Below are positions 11,495 through 21,575 of a stretch of 64,000 nt of DNA, piece by piece. The stretch covers positions 149,080,997-149,144,996 of the forward strand of contig JAUPFV010000003.1 of assembly GCA_036936605.1 (NCBI GenBank). Reading direction: 5' to 3'. Under the pieces are notes generated by a model. The model was not told the DNA's origin. It was given only the letters and a program-made list of their open reading frames with translations, and did no database searches. Positions within the stretch are counted from its first letter, which is position 1. Each line of letters opens with the position of its first letter. Made by a program: the position numbers and the translations under genes. The DNA is from Limnanthes douglasii subsp. nivea (taxonomy: Eukaryota > Streptophyta > Magnoliopsida > Brassicales > Limnanthaceae).

Positions 11495-12045
11495 TGTAGA
11501 AAAAGTGTCTGAAGATTTCCGGATAATTCACCGAAGTCTTGTAAAACCATTTCTAATTGAAATATTTTTGGGGTTCTCCAAAAATTCTCAACTGGATAAA
11601 ATCAACGATCTTAATTTTTAATAGTGAGAATGATCTCTTGATATGTTTTGTTTTTAGAACATAACCGATACATTAAAAAAATTGATCGACAAGATAGGTT
11701 TGGTGGTTAGGGGCAGATAAGATCAACGTGATTTTAATTAAAAACGGCTTAATTTCAAATTTGAAAAAAATGTTCGAATTTCGAATTTTAAAATTCCGTT
11801 GACTTGCAACAATAGCCGATTTAACCAAAATAAAAAATTTCAAATGGTAGTTTTTTTCCTCTTTCACATGCATATGCAATTTTTCAAAAGAACTATTAAA
11901 AAGATAATCTTCAACCTTCACAACTTGCAGGTCTGAGTACATACCTTGGGATGATATACAAATGTGTTCCAATCTCTAGATGTTATGCTTTCCACATTGA
12001 ACTTAACACTAATGTTACATTAGATGGGAATTGGGTATCTCAACA
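11495..12045 (-). repeat. Copia 3' LTR (copy A)
   Basis: 551 bp. On the element strand it starts TGTTGAGATACCC and ends TTTTTCTACA, giving TG..CA ends. Compared with 16137-16699 it shows many substitutions and small indels, so the insertion is old. Homology to the other LTR stops exactly at 11495. Confidence 0.88.
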
Positions 12046-12054
12046 TGAGAGATT

Positions 12055-12696
12055 TCAGATGGACTTTAATCCCATCTCAATAGCCGATTTGTGCACAAGA
12101 TCTCTACTTAACCCTTTGGTTAAATGATCGGCTAAGTTATATTGAGTTCTCACAAACTCTACTAAAATAACATCATGCGTGATACGCTCACGAATCATAT
12201 TGTGTCTAACACCTAAGTGTCTAGACCTTCCTTTGTAAACTTCTCTATATACATTGGCCAAGGCAGCTTCACTATCACATCTCATAGATATAGGTGATAT
12301 CGGCTTGGGCCACAACGGAATTTCGTACATTAAATTTCTTAGCCACTCAGCTTCTTTACTCGTTGCTGCTAATGGCACAAGATCTGATTCCATTGTTGAA
12401 TCAGTAATACAAGTTTGTTTCTTAGATACCCAAGAAATAACACCTCCCCCAAGCAGAAATACTCGTCCACTTGTGGAAGAATGATCTTCCATATTGGAAA
12501 TGTAACTCGCGTCTGAATATCCTTCAAGTATATAAGGAAATCCAGTATAAGTTAAACCATAATTCATGGTTCCTTTCAAATACTTGAATACTCGATTTAA
12601 AGCTTGCCAATAATATGAAATAGTATTGCTAGTATATCTACTAAGTTTTCCAACAGCAAAAGCAATATCTGGCCTAGTACTAGTCATGGAATACAT
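12055..12696 (-). CDS. Copia RNase H with end of RT
   Basis: An open frame of 213 codons. It starts in the RT connection region (MYSMTSTRPDIAFAVGKLSR), passes SDASYISN (an RNase H catalytic Asp), TSKEAEWLRNL, and CDSEAALANV plus RSRHLGVRHNMIRE, then ends YNLADHLTKGLSRDLVHKS and MGLKSI before the stop. These are all expected for the copia RNase H that degrades the RNA template during reverse transcription. The usual ATTEAEY-type glutamate region reads MESDLVPLAATSKEAEW, so one acidic residue may be shifted. It is the best preserved part of this element but is separated from the RT by a stop. Confidence 0.85.
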   Translation of the reverse strand: MYSMTSTRPDIAFAVGKLSRYTSNTISYYWQALNRVFKYLKGTMNYGLTYTGFPYILEGYSDASYISNMEDHSSTSGRVFLLGGGVISWVSKKQTCITDSTMESDLVPLAATSKEAEWLRNLMYEIPLWPKPISPISMRCDSEAALANVYREVYKGRSRHLGVRHNMIRERITHDVILVEFVRTQYNLADHLTKGLSRDLVHKSAIEMGLKSI

Positions 12697-12711
12697 AAGA
12701 CACCCGATGGC

Positions 12712-13014
12712 TCATGAGTATTCAAGTTGAGATACAACATTACCTTTATTAGATATAAGCTTAAGATTAGGATCTATAGGTGAGCTTACCGGGGAACAAT
12801 CTTTAAAATTAAATTTATTCAATATCTTCTCAATATAGTGAGATTGAGAAATCAATATACTATTATTCTTTCTCTTGTTTCTTATACCAAGAATCATTTC
12901 AGCTTCCCCCGAATCCTTCATCTCAAAATTAGATGATAATATTTTCTTCGTTTCATCAACCTGATTTTGGTCAGTACCAAAAATCAATATATCATCCACA
13001 TATAGACAAATCAT
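12712..13014 (-). pseudogene. Copia reverse transcriptase, palm with YVDD
   Basis: 100 codons including MICLYVDDILIFG, the RT active site, then KDSGEAEMILGI (copia 'LG' block) and SQSHYIEKILNKFNFKD. The Asp pair is intact. A TGA between 13014 and 13018 separates it from the upstream half of RT, so no whole RT can be made. Confidence 0.85.
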
Positions 13015-13017
13015 AAC

Positions 13018-13548
13018 TCATTTACCAGAATTATCAAATTTACTATATACATACTTGTCTGCTTGGTTAAGAATAAATCCATTAGACAATATCACATTAT
13101 CAAATTTTTTATTCCAATATTTTGGTGCTTGTTTCAAACCATACAAAGATATTTTCAATTTGCATACCTTGTTTTCACAACCAGGCATCACAAACCCTTC
13201 CGGTTGTTTCATATAAATCTCCTCATCCAAATCATCATTCAAGAATGAAGTTTTAACATTCATTTGATGAATTAAAAGATTGTATACAGATGCAAGTGCA
13301 ATCAATAATCTAATGGTGGAAATCTTAGCAACCGAAGCATAGGTATCGAAGAAGTCAATTCCTTCTCTTTGTCTAAATCCCTGGATAACCAATCTAGCTT
13401 TATACGTTTCAATAATACCATCTAATTTCTTTTTTAACGTTTAAAGATCCATCTATTTCCCAATAATTTGTAACCATGAGGTAAATCAGTTAACTCCCAT
13501 GTATTATTGTGCATGATAGACTCTATCTCATCTTGGATAGCTTCTTTC
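13018..13548 (-). pseudogene. Copia reverse transcriptase, N-terminal half
   Basis: The open part 13018-13392 includes REGIDFFDTYASVAK, STIRLLIALAS, QMNVKTSFLNDDLDEEIYM and CKLKISLYGLKQAPKYWN. In copia RTs the QMDVKTAFLNG block carries the first catalytic Asp; here it is Asn, so activity would be lost. Upstream to about 13548 a further piece (EIESIMHNNTWELTDLP-like) is recognisable but frame-shifted. Copy B has lost about 125 bp of this region. Confidence 0.8.
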
Positions 13549-13924
13549 TAAAATGCAGCATCCTTGATTCCAAAACATCACTAAAAGTCCTCGGATCATC
13601 TTCAATAACAAAACAATATTGATATTGGTAATCAATCTTATCTCTTGATCCTTCAAGTAAATAAAGTTGAAAATCAGATCCGAATGACTTAGCTTTTCTA
13701 GCTCTGGTACTTCTCCTTGGTGCAGAAGGTTCAGGTTTAGAAACATTACCACTTGATATATTTTCAGTTTCAATTGAGTTCCTATTCAAAGAGTTTTGAA
13801 TATTATCTCTAGGTTTAGGTATAGAAGTAAATCTTTCTTCATCAAATATTGGATCTCTTGACTCGATAACAGTTTTCACCGACACACAGAACCTATTGTG
13901 CAACGGAATGCTCAACATATCCAA
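13523..13924 (-). CDS. Copia integrase C-terminal/linker region
   Basis: 133 codons linking integrase to RT. Low-complexity and charged, with SRDPIFDEERF (the typical 'V.FDE' block after integrase) and PRRSTRARKAKSFGSDFQLYL, the 'RRS.R..K' stretch usual before the RT. An overlap with the integrase frame at 13893-13924 marks a frameshift. A second minus frame over 13528-13773 is incidental. Confidence 0.7.
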   Translation of the reverse strand: MDMLSIPLHNRFCVSVKTVIESRDPIFDEERFTSIPKPRDNIQNSLNRNSIETENISSGNVSKPEPSAPRRSTRARKAKSFGSDFQLYLLEGSRDKIDYQYQYCFVIEDDPRTFSDVLESRMLHFRKKLSKMR

Positions 13925-14609
13925 TGAAGATACAATCTATACCTCTTTCACCTAAATTGTTTCTTTTGGGTTCACTGAGCGTTACAACTTCTCTATAGCC
14001 CCAAACTCTCAGATAATTCAGTGTTTGAGGCTTCTTAAACCAAAGCTCATACGGGGTCATCTTATTCCTTTTAGTAGGAATATGATTTAATAAATAACAA
14101 GTTGTTAACATAGCCTCACCCCAGAATCCTTCACTCAAACACGAATAGGACAACATAGAATTGACTATTTCTTTCAAAGTCTTATTCTTCCTTTCAGCTA
14201 TACCATTTTGTTGTGGTGTATAAGGAGCCGTGGTTTGATGAATTATACTCGTAGAATGAAAATATATAGGATCATAATATTCAGTTCTTTTATCTGTATA
14301 TAGATTTTTAATCAAATCATTCTTTTGTAGCTGTACTTTTTCCTTATATATTTTAAACTTATCAAGAGCTTCATTTTTAGCATGCAACAAATAAATGTAG
14401 GAATATCTAGATGCATCATCAATAAAAGTAATAACATACTTTTTATTTCCTAACGAAGTTGTAGCAAGGAAATCACATAAATTACTATGTACTAGTTCCA
14501 ATATTTTGGAAACTCGATTAACATTATTGAAAGGTTTTCTAGTTATCTTAGTTAACATGCAAGTTTTACATTTTTCATTGTTTGCATCAACAAGAGGAAT
14601 AAGGCTCAT
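13893..14609 (-). CDS. Copia integrase core
   Basis: 238 codons. CKTCMLTKITRKPFNN supplies the Cys pair of the HHCC zinc finger; the His part (WHARLGHVNYERI) lies just upstream at about 14640-14680 behind a TAA at 14613-14615. The core has SNLCDF, where the first catalytic Asp is expected (Asn-Leu-Cys-Asp here; HSDLCDF in copy B), TDKRTEYYD with the second Asp, and APYTPQQNGIAERKNKTL with the catalytic Glu. It then continues through YELWFKKPQTLNYLRVWG and GIDCIFIGY. Joins new cDNA to host DNA. Likely dead because of the upstream stop and the changed Asp context. Confidence 0.87.
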   Translation of the reverse strand: MSLIPLVDANNEKCKTCMLTKITRKPFNNVNRVSKILELVHSNLCDFLATTSLGNKKYVITFIDDASRYSYIYLLHAKNEALDKFKIYKEKVQLQKNDLIKNLYTDKRTEYYDPIYFHSTSIIHQTTAPYTPQQNGIAERKNKTLKEIVNSMLSYSCLSEGFWGEAMLTTCYLLNHIPTKRNKMTPYELWFKKPQTLNYLRVWGYREVVTLSEPKRNNLGERGIDCIFIGYVEHSVAQ

Positions 14610-14777
14610 TTTTTACATGTCTTTTATTCTTTCATAATTAACATGTCCTAATCTAGCATGCCATAATTCTGTTTTATTCAAATTTCTACACATACTAGTA
14701 GAATTCATATAAACGATATCATTTTGAAACGAAACATTAATATTTAACATAAACATACCATTTCACAAATATTTGAA

Positions 14778-15110
14778 TCACATAAATACACTATGTTTTG
14801 ACAATACATGTTTTCCACTTTCGTACACTTGTTTGAAACCATAATTGTTTAAAACAACACCAGACAAAAGATTATTTCGAATCCCATGAACATACAATAC
14901 ATTGTTTAATAATATGTATTTTCGAGAAGTAAATAGTAATTTAACATTTCCTAGTCCTTTAATTGGTTCGGTTGCAATATTTCCCATCTTAAGTGAAGAT
15001 TCATCTTCAATCAGTTGAAAGTTACTGAACCATCGAAGATCTTTACATAGATGACTTGTTGCTCCCGAATCAATCCGTCAAGCAACATCGTCATCATGCA
15101 CATAAAATGC
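14778..15110 (-). pseudogene. Copia protease
   Basis: The aspartic protease of the element. RIDSGATSH with the catalytic D-S-G triad is readable at about 15050-15085, but the Trp before it is a TGA stop here (it is TGG in copy B, VAWRIDSGATSH). An open frame continues 14778-14987 with GLGNVKLLF, LNNVLYVHGIRNNLLSG, the usual protease C-terminal half. Confidence 0.8.
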
Positions 15111-15170
15111 ATTAGATATTAGAGATATATAATTCTGACCAGAATTAAAATTCTGAAATAAATTCTAACC

Positions 15171-15617
15171 TTATTGTTTTTCAGGATCCTTAGATCCACT
15201 TGAACGAACATTGTTTCCATTTGGACCAGCATTGTTCCCACTTGGACCAACATTGTTTTTTCCTTTTCCAACTCGACAATGCCTCCTAAAATGACAAGGT
15301 TTCCCACATTTCCAGCATGCCATTTTAGGTTTTTTGCTGGAAAAATTGTTGTTTTTGTTGTTACCTTTAAACTTTCGTTTATTCCCCTTATCTATATTTG
15401 CATTCTTAAACAATCTTCTGCTTTTAGCCATATTTACAGATAAGTTTCCCACTTGGTTTTTACCCTTAGGATTACTTATTTCCCCTTGATCCTTTAGAGA
15501 CTCTTCAATCTTAAACTGACTACCAAGTTCGACTAAAGCCATTTCTTCTTTGTTGTGTTTTAGAGTGTGTTTAAAATCCTTCCATAAAGGAGGTATTTTA
15601 TCAATAACAGAAGACAC
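15171..15617 (-). pseudogene. Copia gag, nucleocapsid part with zinc knuckle
   Basis: 148 codons after an in-frame TGA at 15618. It has FKIEESLKDQ, a basic NKRKFKGNNKNNN stretch and the zinc knuckle CWKCGKPCHFRRHC. The canonical form is CX2CX3GHX4C, found intact in copy B as CGKPGHFRRNC; here the Gly before His is Cys. A Gly/Asn-rich tail (VGPSGNNAGPNGNN) follows. Binds RNA during packaging. Confidence 0.82.
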
Positions 15618-16121
15618 TCAAATACATTCGTCCATTTTCATATTGTGTTGGAAAAATTGACCCAGAATTCGTAGTAGTTCATTATACTGTTCCATCAAAG
15701 GTTTATAATCAACCATTTTGTAATTTATGAAATTACTAACCAGGAACTTCCTACTAGAAGCATCTTCGGCAATGTATTTCGATTCAATATAATCCCATGA
15801 CTCTTTTGCAGATTTGAAGTTTTGGTATACATCAAACAAAGTATCAGACATACCGTTTAATATGTGACCTCGACAAATGTAGTCATCATTCTCCCACTTG
15901 CTGCATCTCCTTGTTTGTTCCAGTGTTTCATTCTCAGTGATCTCCGGCCCGGGGGTACTCAGGACATACACAACCTTGAGAGTAGTCAAAAGAAAATGCA
16001 TCTGTTTCTGCCATCGTCTGAAATCATATCCTTCGAACTTGTCCAACTTAGCGACTTTACTTATCATCTCTTTCGTTGTTTCTCCTTCGTTCGTTACCTC
16101 GACCTTCATACACAAGAACAT
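15618..16121 (-). CDS. Copia gag, N-terminal part
   Basis: 167 codons from ATG at 16121 to TGA at 15618. Contains KLDKFEGYDFRRWQKQM, ENDDYICRGHILNGMSD, SAKESWDYIESKYIAED and the MVDYKPLMEQYNELLR block, the gag domain of plant copia elements that builds the particle. The stop is a single change relative to copy B, which reads Ser at the same codon, but B carries other lesions. The ATG is only 15 bases from the LTR. Confidence 0.85.
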   Translation of the reverse strand: MFLCMKVEVTNEGETTKEMISKVAKLDKFEGYDFRRWQKQMHFLLTTLKVVYVLSTPGPEITENETLEQTRRCSKWENDDYICRGHILNGMSDTLFDVYQNFKSAKESWDYIESKYIAEDASSRKFLVSNFINYKMVDYKPLMEQYNELLRILGQFFQHNMKMDECI

Positions 16122-16136
16122 AATATTTCAATTATT

Positions 16137-16699
16137 TGTAGAAAAAGTGTTTGAATATTTCTGGATAATTCACTAAAGTCTTGTAAAATAATTTCTAATT
16201 GAAATATTTTTGGGGTTCTCCAAAAGTTCTCAACTGGATAAAATCAGCGATCTTTATTTTTAACATGAAGAATGATCTCTTGATGTGTTTTATTTTTAGA
16301 ATAGAACTCATACATTAAACAATTCGACCAACAATATAGGTTTGACAGTTAGGGTGGTTAGGGGTAGATAAGATCAACGAGATTTTAATTAAAAACGACT
16401 CAATTTCAAATTTTAAAAAAACGTTCAAATCTGGAATTTTAAAATTTTATTGACTTCCAACAATAGCCGATTTAACCAAAATAAAAAATTTCAAATAGGT
16501 AGGTTTTTTCCTCGTGCACCTACATATGTAATTTTTCAAAAGAACTATTAAGAAGATAATCTTCAACCTTCACAACTTGAAGGGTCTAAACACATACCTT
16601 GGGATGATATATAAATGTGTTCCAATCTTAAGATGTTAAGCTTTCAATATTGATTATAAGACCTAATGTTATATTAAATGGGAATTGGGTATCTCAACA
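16137..16699 (-). repeat. Copia 5' LTR (copy A)
   Basis: 563 bp, TG..CA ends on the element strand. Contains the 85-bp stretch ('agataagatcaacgagattt' onward) that is missing in the three right-hand LTRs of copy B. No PBS complementary to initiator tRNA-Met (TGGTATCAGAGC) is visible in the 15 bases before the gag ATG. Confidence 0.88.
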
Positions 16700-16825
16700 T
16701 GAGAGATTTGAGATGGACTTTAATCTCATCCCTTTGTGCACAAGATCTCTACTTATCCCTTTGGTTAAATGATCGACTAAATTATATTGAGTTCTTACAA
16801 ACTCTACTGAATAACCCCCATCATT
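16700..16825 (-). pseudogene. Stub of a second copia pol behind the LTR (copy A)
   Basis: Minus-strand sequence matching 12046-12170, the end of RNase H and its stop region, with its own substitutions. It means another copia copy once lay in tandem, sharing this LTR, and was truncated. The same stub with the same break is at 58028-58150, so it predates the segmental duplication. Confidence 0.85.
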
Positions 16826-17580
16826 GACAAAAATAGGAGAGCTTACCTAATTTATAATCTATGATAAAACTTAAAGATAAAATAAGTAACGTTCTTAGAG
16901 AAACCGTTCTTAAAATTTCTGTAGATAAATATCAAACTATAAGTTAAAACTATATGTTAAAAGTAAAAAGAGGTAAAATTAATATAAATAATGTCAAAAT
17001 TTACCAAAGAGGTAACTTTGAAGATTTTGGGGAGTGAATTATTATTTCAAACTGCGCCACCTACAAATTTAGTGTTGTTATTTAAATTTGAGGCTACTAA
17101 TTCAACATTTTCACTAAATGAAGTATTCCTAAGTTGTGTAGGCTTACTTTTATCACTCTAGTCATCTTTGGAAACCCCAAATATAGCATTATCATCAAAC
17201 AAATTTCATTATCAATGAGAAGATATGATTCAAAAGCAGGTATAACTACTCGGTCTCCAAGGCTTTGAGAGCGCAAGAAGAAGTGTAAATGCTAACTTGG
17301 AGGTAAGTCACACTTAAAAACTCATGTGTCGGAAACCATCAAACGGATATGCGACGTCTGACAGATCAATGAGAAAAGAAGAAGAAGAATCGATACTATT
17401 TGTAACCGCTAGAAAAGATGAGTCCATACTCGGTAGAAAAGCCAAATGAGGTCCTATAAGAAAAAGAACATCCTTAACACTCACTACATACAAATTAGAA
17501 AAAAAAATCTATGTTTAATATAATGATAAAAGAATAAGTAGTAAAACACATAAAATACATCATCGTTTGTGTCTTTTAAA
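16826..17580. other. No gene recognised
   Basis: AT-rich; conserved with 58151-58790. About 75 bp around 17448-17520 are missing in copy B. May be the 3' flank of the minus-strand gene remnant that follows. Confidence 0.4.
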
Positions 17581-18719
17581 AGGAACATAATTTTCTTCTT
17601 CATCACAAAGCTCAACTGCTTTTACCAATGAAGCAGTAGCAATGGACAATTCAAAAGTAGTTCCAAAAAAACCGGACGTTGATTTCATCAAAACACGTGT
17701 CTTTGATGAGCAAACTTTACCTTTGTTATTAGTAGGTAACTACTTTTTACTCTCTACAAAAACAACTGCAAAATTCACTTCAACACTTCCGTTATGCCAT
17801 ATCTTGGCTTCTACAAAATGGTCAGGCACAATTATAGAAGCACGAGCATATGAAAATTCTCTTGTATCTTTGATCATCCTCCCATTTCTAGACTGAAATA
17901 TCAGTTCATCAAAATTGAAATCGGCGACAGAAGCTGAAATACAAAAAAATAGTAAAGATAAATGCGATAAACAAAAAAATTACGATTTTCAGAAAGTTAT
18001 ACTTACGATTGACATTCCAGCAAAGGTTGACAAAAGTACAATTACTCTTAAATTTAGTGACTCAATTTCCACATACGTAAACAAAGCTATTCTTTCAATC
18101 TTTTGTAATTTTAGGAAATTCAGTAACTACCTGAGAAAATGAGAATACACATATCTGTAAGAACGAATTCTTTTCCCGACCTGAAAACTTGATCATGGAT
18201 AAAACGTATTTAAAAAACATATCCAAAAACCTTTATGTACAAGATAATCCTCCACAAAAGAAAATAGAATAACTAAGATGTTAATTGGCTTGGACAAATC
18301 TGACTCAAGTGGAAATAACTCTATAATGTTGTTATCTAAAGGAAAACATAGCTCATAGCCTAGAGTATGAAAGAAGAACGTGAATAATGATGTTGTTTCG
18401 ATTGATTCTTCATGTTTCCTTCTAGATCTAGGTTCTTGATAGTCGAACGTGAAGAATTATGTTGTTGGTGACTGATATTTCCTCCATTTCCTAAAATAGA
18501 AGACTGTGACCGTTTTTCGATTCACGAATAAATTTCATATGCAAATCTTCTCATCTGGTGATTAAGAAGTATTTTGATAATACACCCGTGCACCTTATTT
18601 TGATATTGATTGAATCTGGATGAAAAAACATTCTGATGATGGCTCAGGGATGATTCATTGCAGCAATAGAAAAAGTAAATGAGTTCGAAAGAGAAGGAAC
18701 GTTGACTTGAAAACCTCAA
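17581..18719 (-). pseudogene. Unrecognised spliced gene remnant (copy A)
   Basis: I do not recognise the product. On the minus strand a probable 73-bp intron (18006 down to 17934) has GTAAGT at its start and TTTCAG at its end. The exon after it (17933-17740) encodes FDELIFQSRNGRMIKDTREF and HFVEAKIWHNGSVEVNF and ends in TAG; the exon before it is 18007-18130, preceded by another CTCAG acceptor. Further upstream, 18522-18719 is open. The 124-bp exon contains a stop in the frame that would continue. The plus strand also has open frames (17642-17896, 17915-18142), which I judge less likely because the splice borders favour minus. Confidence 0.3.
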
Positions 18720-19119
18720 CCCTAATTTTTGGTGATTTCACGAGTATTGATTGGAGAGAAAAAAACTTTTTCTTTCGATCAAATTTTTATCAATTAATAT
18801 TGATTCTGTTTTAAAAATTGTTTTCCTAGTGCGTAATCTAATAAAAGACATTGGATATTTACCTATTAAATTAGATCATTACGGTAACCCTCTCAATTCC
18901 GACATTTAAATTAGGTTTAAATAATTTAAAACGTGATCCATTTTAGATCTAAGTAAAATTACACCACATTCTTAATAGTAATATATTAATTCAATAAAAA
19001 ACTTAATTAAGCACTATTATTTAAAATTATTATATATTGTTATAAAAAACATAACACCGAATCTCAAACGCATGAATTTTTCGTTTTTATTTTTTATTTT
19101 TCTATTTAAATTTAAAAAT
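18720..19119. other. AT-rich end of segmental copy A
   Basis: No gene. Homology to copy B ends at 19119. Confidence 0.5.
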
Positions 19120-19529
19120 TTATATTTTTTAAATTGTAATAAAAAATAAAAAATATTATTTGTTTTATTATTTTATGAAGAATAAAACTAGATTTATGAA
19201 TGACAGTTTTGGTTTTTTTCGCGATACTAGTTAATATAGCTTTCACATTTTGTATTTTTGTTTTTTTTTCGCATTCCACACTTAAAAAAATAGTTAACAC
19301 TGATTTCACATTCGTATATCATTTTATCATGGTCCAAATTTTGCATATTTTTATTTTCCGTAAAAATAAAGTAAATTTTAAAAAATTCACTAATTTTGCA
19401 TTTTTCATGGTTCCACATTTTCTTTTGTATTTAGACAAAAAAAAATCAGAATTTTGTATTTTTTTTACTCTAGTTTGGTATTTCGCGTTTAGACAAAAAA
19501 CGTCAAATTTAAAATTCGTTTAGATGTTT
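19120..19529. other. AT-rich, low-complexity DNA
   Basis: Repeated 'tttgcatttttcatgg'-type words produce open frames on both strands (19200-19523 plus, 19112-19309 and 19227-19418 minus) made almost only of Phe, Ile, Lys and Asn. I see no gene. Confidence 0.5.
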
Positions 19530-19880
19530 CTAAAGTTATTCGAAAGGTACTTACATAAAACTTGAATAGTGCTTAGAGAGATAATTGAGCAATTTCAGTA
19601 TTAATATTGAGAGGAAAAGTAGAGAAAGTAGTTGGTTAGTAAAATCCATATGGTATGAACTTTTTTCAAGCCTAAAGAGACTTGATATAATGATTTTAGG
19701 CCTTTATAACATATATTTAATAATCCATATGGATAACTGAAGCTCATGTGGATAACCCATTATGAGTTATTCTATCCTATTAATTTATTTATATAAAATA
19801 CATTGATTTCTTGATATATAATATACCCTAAATAATATATATTTATTAAATTGGTACTACAAATTAAATTGTGGTCCATT
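19530..19880 (-). repeat. Candidate 3' LTR of the older gypsy element
   Basis: Contains 'aaagtagttggttagtaaaat' at 19625-19644 and 'tctatcctattaat' near 19775, in the same order as in 3122-3500 and 34909-35290. Its place, just left of the antisense ORF of the interrupted element, is where the 3' LTR of a minus-strand Tat-type element belongs. Borders and target duplication are not visible. Confidence 0.35.
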
Positions 19881-19972
19881 GGTTTATAGGTCTGACTCGC
19901 GGGTCGGATAATTCAGTCATTATTAGTAGCATTCTTAGTCCTTGCAAAAGTCTTCCGAGAACACTACTTCTT

Positions 19973-20116
19973 GAACTGCTTCAGATTTTTGCAAGCATTG
20001 GTTAATCTGAATAGCCTCTGGTTTGAACAGTTTTGACTAATTGTGGAACTGCTTTGGATCTTAGCTAGCACTGGTTGATCTGAATAGTCTATGGTTGGAT
20101 AGATTTGTATCTAACC
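19973..20116. repeat. 73-bp tandem pair
   Basis: Two diverged units beginning 'gaactgctt' (about 19973 and 20046) and sharing 'gcactggttgatctgaatag'-like text. Lies upstream of the TATA box at 20343. Confidence 0.65.
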
Positions 20117-20342
20117 ATTATCGCTCTGAAAATTACTAGTTTTTTTGCACTCTACGAGGGATTTTACTCTTGTATAGAAACATTCAACCCACGGCCTACG
20201 CTTTAAGTGGTGAAGCGTGATAGCCTTTTTGCAACTGTTCTAATTTTCATGCAAGTATCTCTTGGGGGCGACCTTTCCACACCCTCATGCATGTATCCGT
20301 TGGCCCTCGGAGAGACCTATGTTGGGCTTCACCATCATCTCC

Positions 20343-20350
20343 TATAAATA
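20343..20350 (+). promoter_or_regulatory. TATA box for the antisense ORF of the older gypsy element
   Basis: TATAAATA in 'ctcctataaataaacc', followed 30-60 bases on by a CT/AC-rich leader (ttactccttacaattac, agaaactctc). It precedes the plus-strand antisense ORF (about 20580) by some 230 bp, as the TATAAAAAG at 22106 does for the inner element. Confidence 0.45.
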
Positions 20351-20579
20351 AACCTATAATCTCTCACTAGTTTGTTACTCCTTACAATTACTAGAGATAC
20401 ACAGAGAAACTCTCTTTTTCAGTCACCGTAATCTTTGTTTCTTAGTCTAATAACCACCAAAAAATTTATCCACCAACAACCTAAGCTTTTCTTATTCTTT
20501 GATGTTTCATATCCTCTTCAAACTTATATATTTTATATTGACAACTCTTTACACAATTGATTATTTATTTTGGAAAAAT

Positions 20580-21570
20580 ATTAGGTAAGAAGAAAAGCCA
20601 GAAGGGCTATTGGGCTTCCAAATGACGGAAAACACACTCACATAGTTCAATAATCAACTACGGGGGAAACATAAATCCTACATATCGGGAAGAGTTTGGA
20701 AATAAACTACTAACTTCCAAAGATAAATCGATGTAACTAATTGACAAGCTAGAGACAATATAGAAGAACGTACTAATATAGGATATATACATGGTTTTTC
20801 AGGCAAAGCTAGAGGTGATGCTTATGGGGAAGCATAAATCCTAAATAAAAATTTGAGGAAAACTTTGAAGCTAAAAAATAGAAAAAACAAAGAGACTGAA
20901 GTCAAACTTCCTTCTGCAATAGTCAATGTCCTTGGGTCAAACTTCCAGAATATCAAAAATAAATACTTGGTTTTTATCCACGAGATCAAGTATAACTAAT
21001 ACTCTGATGAAGAAGAAGCTGAGTTGTGGGGACGATAAGGAATCCCAAAGGAAGTGTATGCCGGTCAAAGGTATGAGAGACACCCTTTTATGTTTCTAAA
21101 AAAACAATATGTTGTCTATCAGGACGTGCTAAATTAGGGACTGTAGTTCCCGCTAGGATCCATAAAATAGTTCGGCATTTTAAGCTGGTGGGCTTGTGTC
21201 ATAGCCAACAAAGCCTGAATACTTGGTTCACTTTGATGTCGTGCATCGTGTCTTCAATTACGTCCAAGATAGAGATTCTGATGAAGGAATTTGTAGCCAT
21301 CATCAGGATAAGATTGATCCCTTGCATCCCATTGTACTTTATTACTTTGAGAAATGAGTATCAAGTGGTAAACGATCTTGAGGATACTGTTAAACCTTAG
21401 AAGCATCAATTATTTTTTATGAGTAGTTACTGGGAGAACGACCAAAATGTCTAAAGGAATAACAATCTGAGCAGAGTGTTGAATGAGTGACAAAGCGCAT
21501 GTAAAGATAGAATGAAGTTATACTTAAGTCATAGGAACAACATTTGAAATTTTTCGAAGACTTTCAAGTT
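20580..21570 (+). pseudogene. Antisense ORF of older gypsy element, N-terminal half
   Basis: A plus-strand ORF carried antisense to gag-pol. It aligns with the inner element's ORF: 'agccagaagggctattgggc' matches 'agccagaatcgctgttggac' at 22386, and the frame 21188-21400 (LNTWFTLMSCIVSSITSKIEILM ... LRNEYQVVNDLED) matches 23269-23649 (PNSWFIILASIIAS..., VRNDYKVVDDLLE). The gene is cut at 21571-21575 by insertion of the inner retrotransposon and resumes at 31276: 'aagttgatac' joins 'accagtgggttgagg' to give KLIHQWVEENW, like KLNQWATEKW in the inner ORF. Several stops. Such proteins have no established function. Confidence 0.6.
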
Positions 21571-21575
21571 GATAC
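21571..21575. repeat. Target-site duplication, left (GATAC)
   Basis: GATAC here and at 31271-31275 flank the 9.7-kb element. Removing the element and one copy restores the reading of the interrupted antisense ORF. Confidence 0.8.

Larger units (their letters stand above)
11495..16699 (-). mobile_element. Ty1/copia retrotransposon, copy A, defective
   Basis: A full-length but dead element of 5205 bp on the minus strand: 5' LTR at the right, then gag, protease, integrase, RT, RNase H, and 3' LTR at the left. Domain order PR-INT-RT-RH identifies Ty1/copia. No target duplication can be seen because the right LTR is followed by a remnant of another copia copy (16700-16811) rather than host DNA. 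Confidence 0.93.
1..19119. repeat. Segmental duplication, copy A (left end outside window)
   Basis: This whole stretch recurs in direct orientation further right: 1-1335 matches 25422-26810 and 1336-19119 matches 33418-60379. Order and orientation of every element (gypsy relic, MITEs, antisense-ORF relic, repeats, copia, unknown gene) are the same. Copies differ by scattered substitutions and by clear indels: a 6.6-kb block and about 1.1 kb are missing here, two copia units are missing here, and about 195 bp near 4018-4212 and 183 bp at 11130-11312 are missing in the other copy. Homology stops at 19119, within an AT-rich stretch. Confidence 0.93.

Noticed and set aside
19200..19523. 107-codon plus-strand frame
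   Set aside because: Composition is almost only Phe/Ile/Lys/Asn/Val, in AT-rich repetitive DNA with frames on both strands; no domain and no start context.
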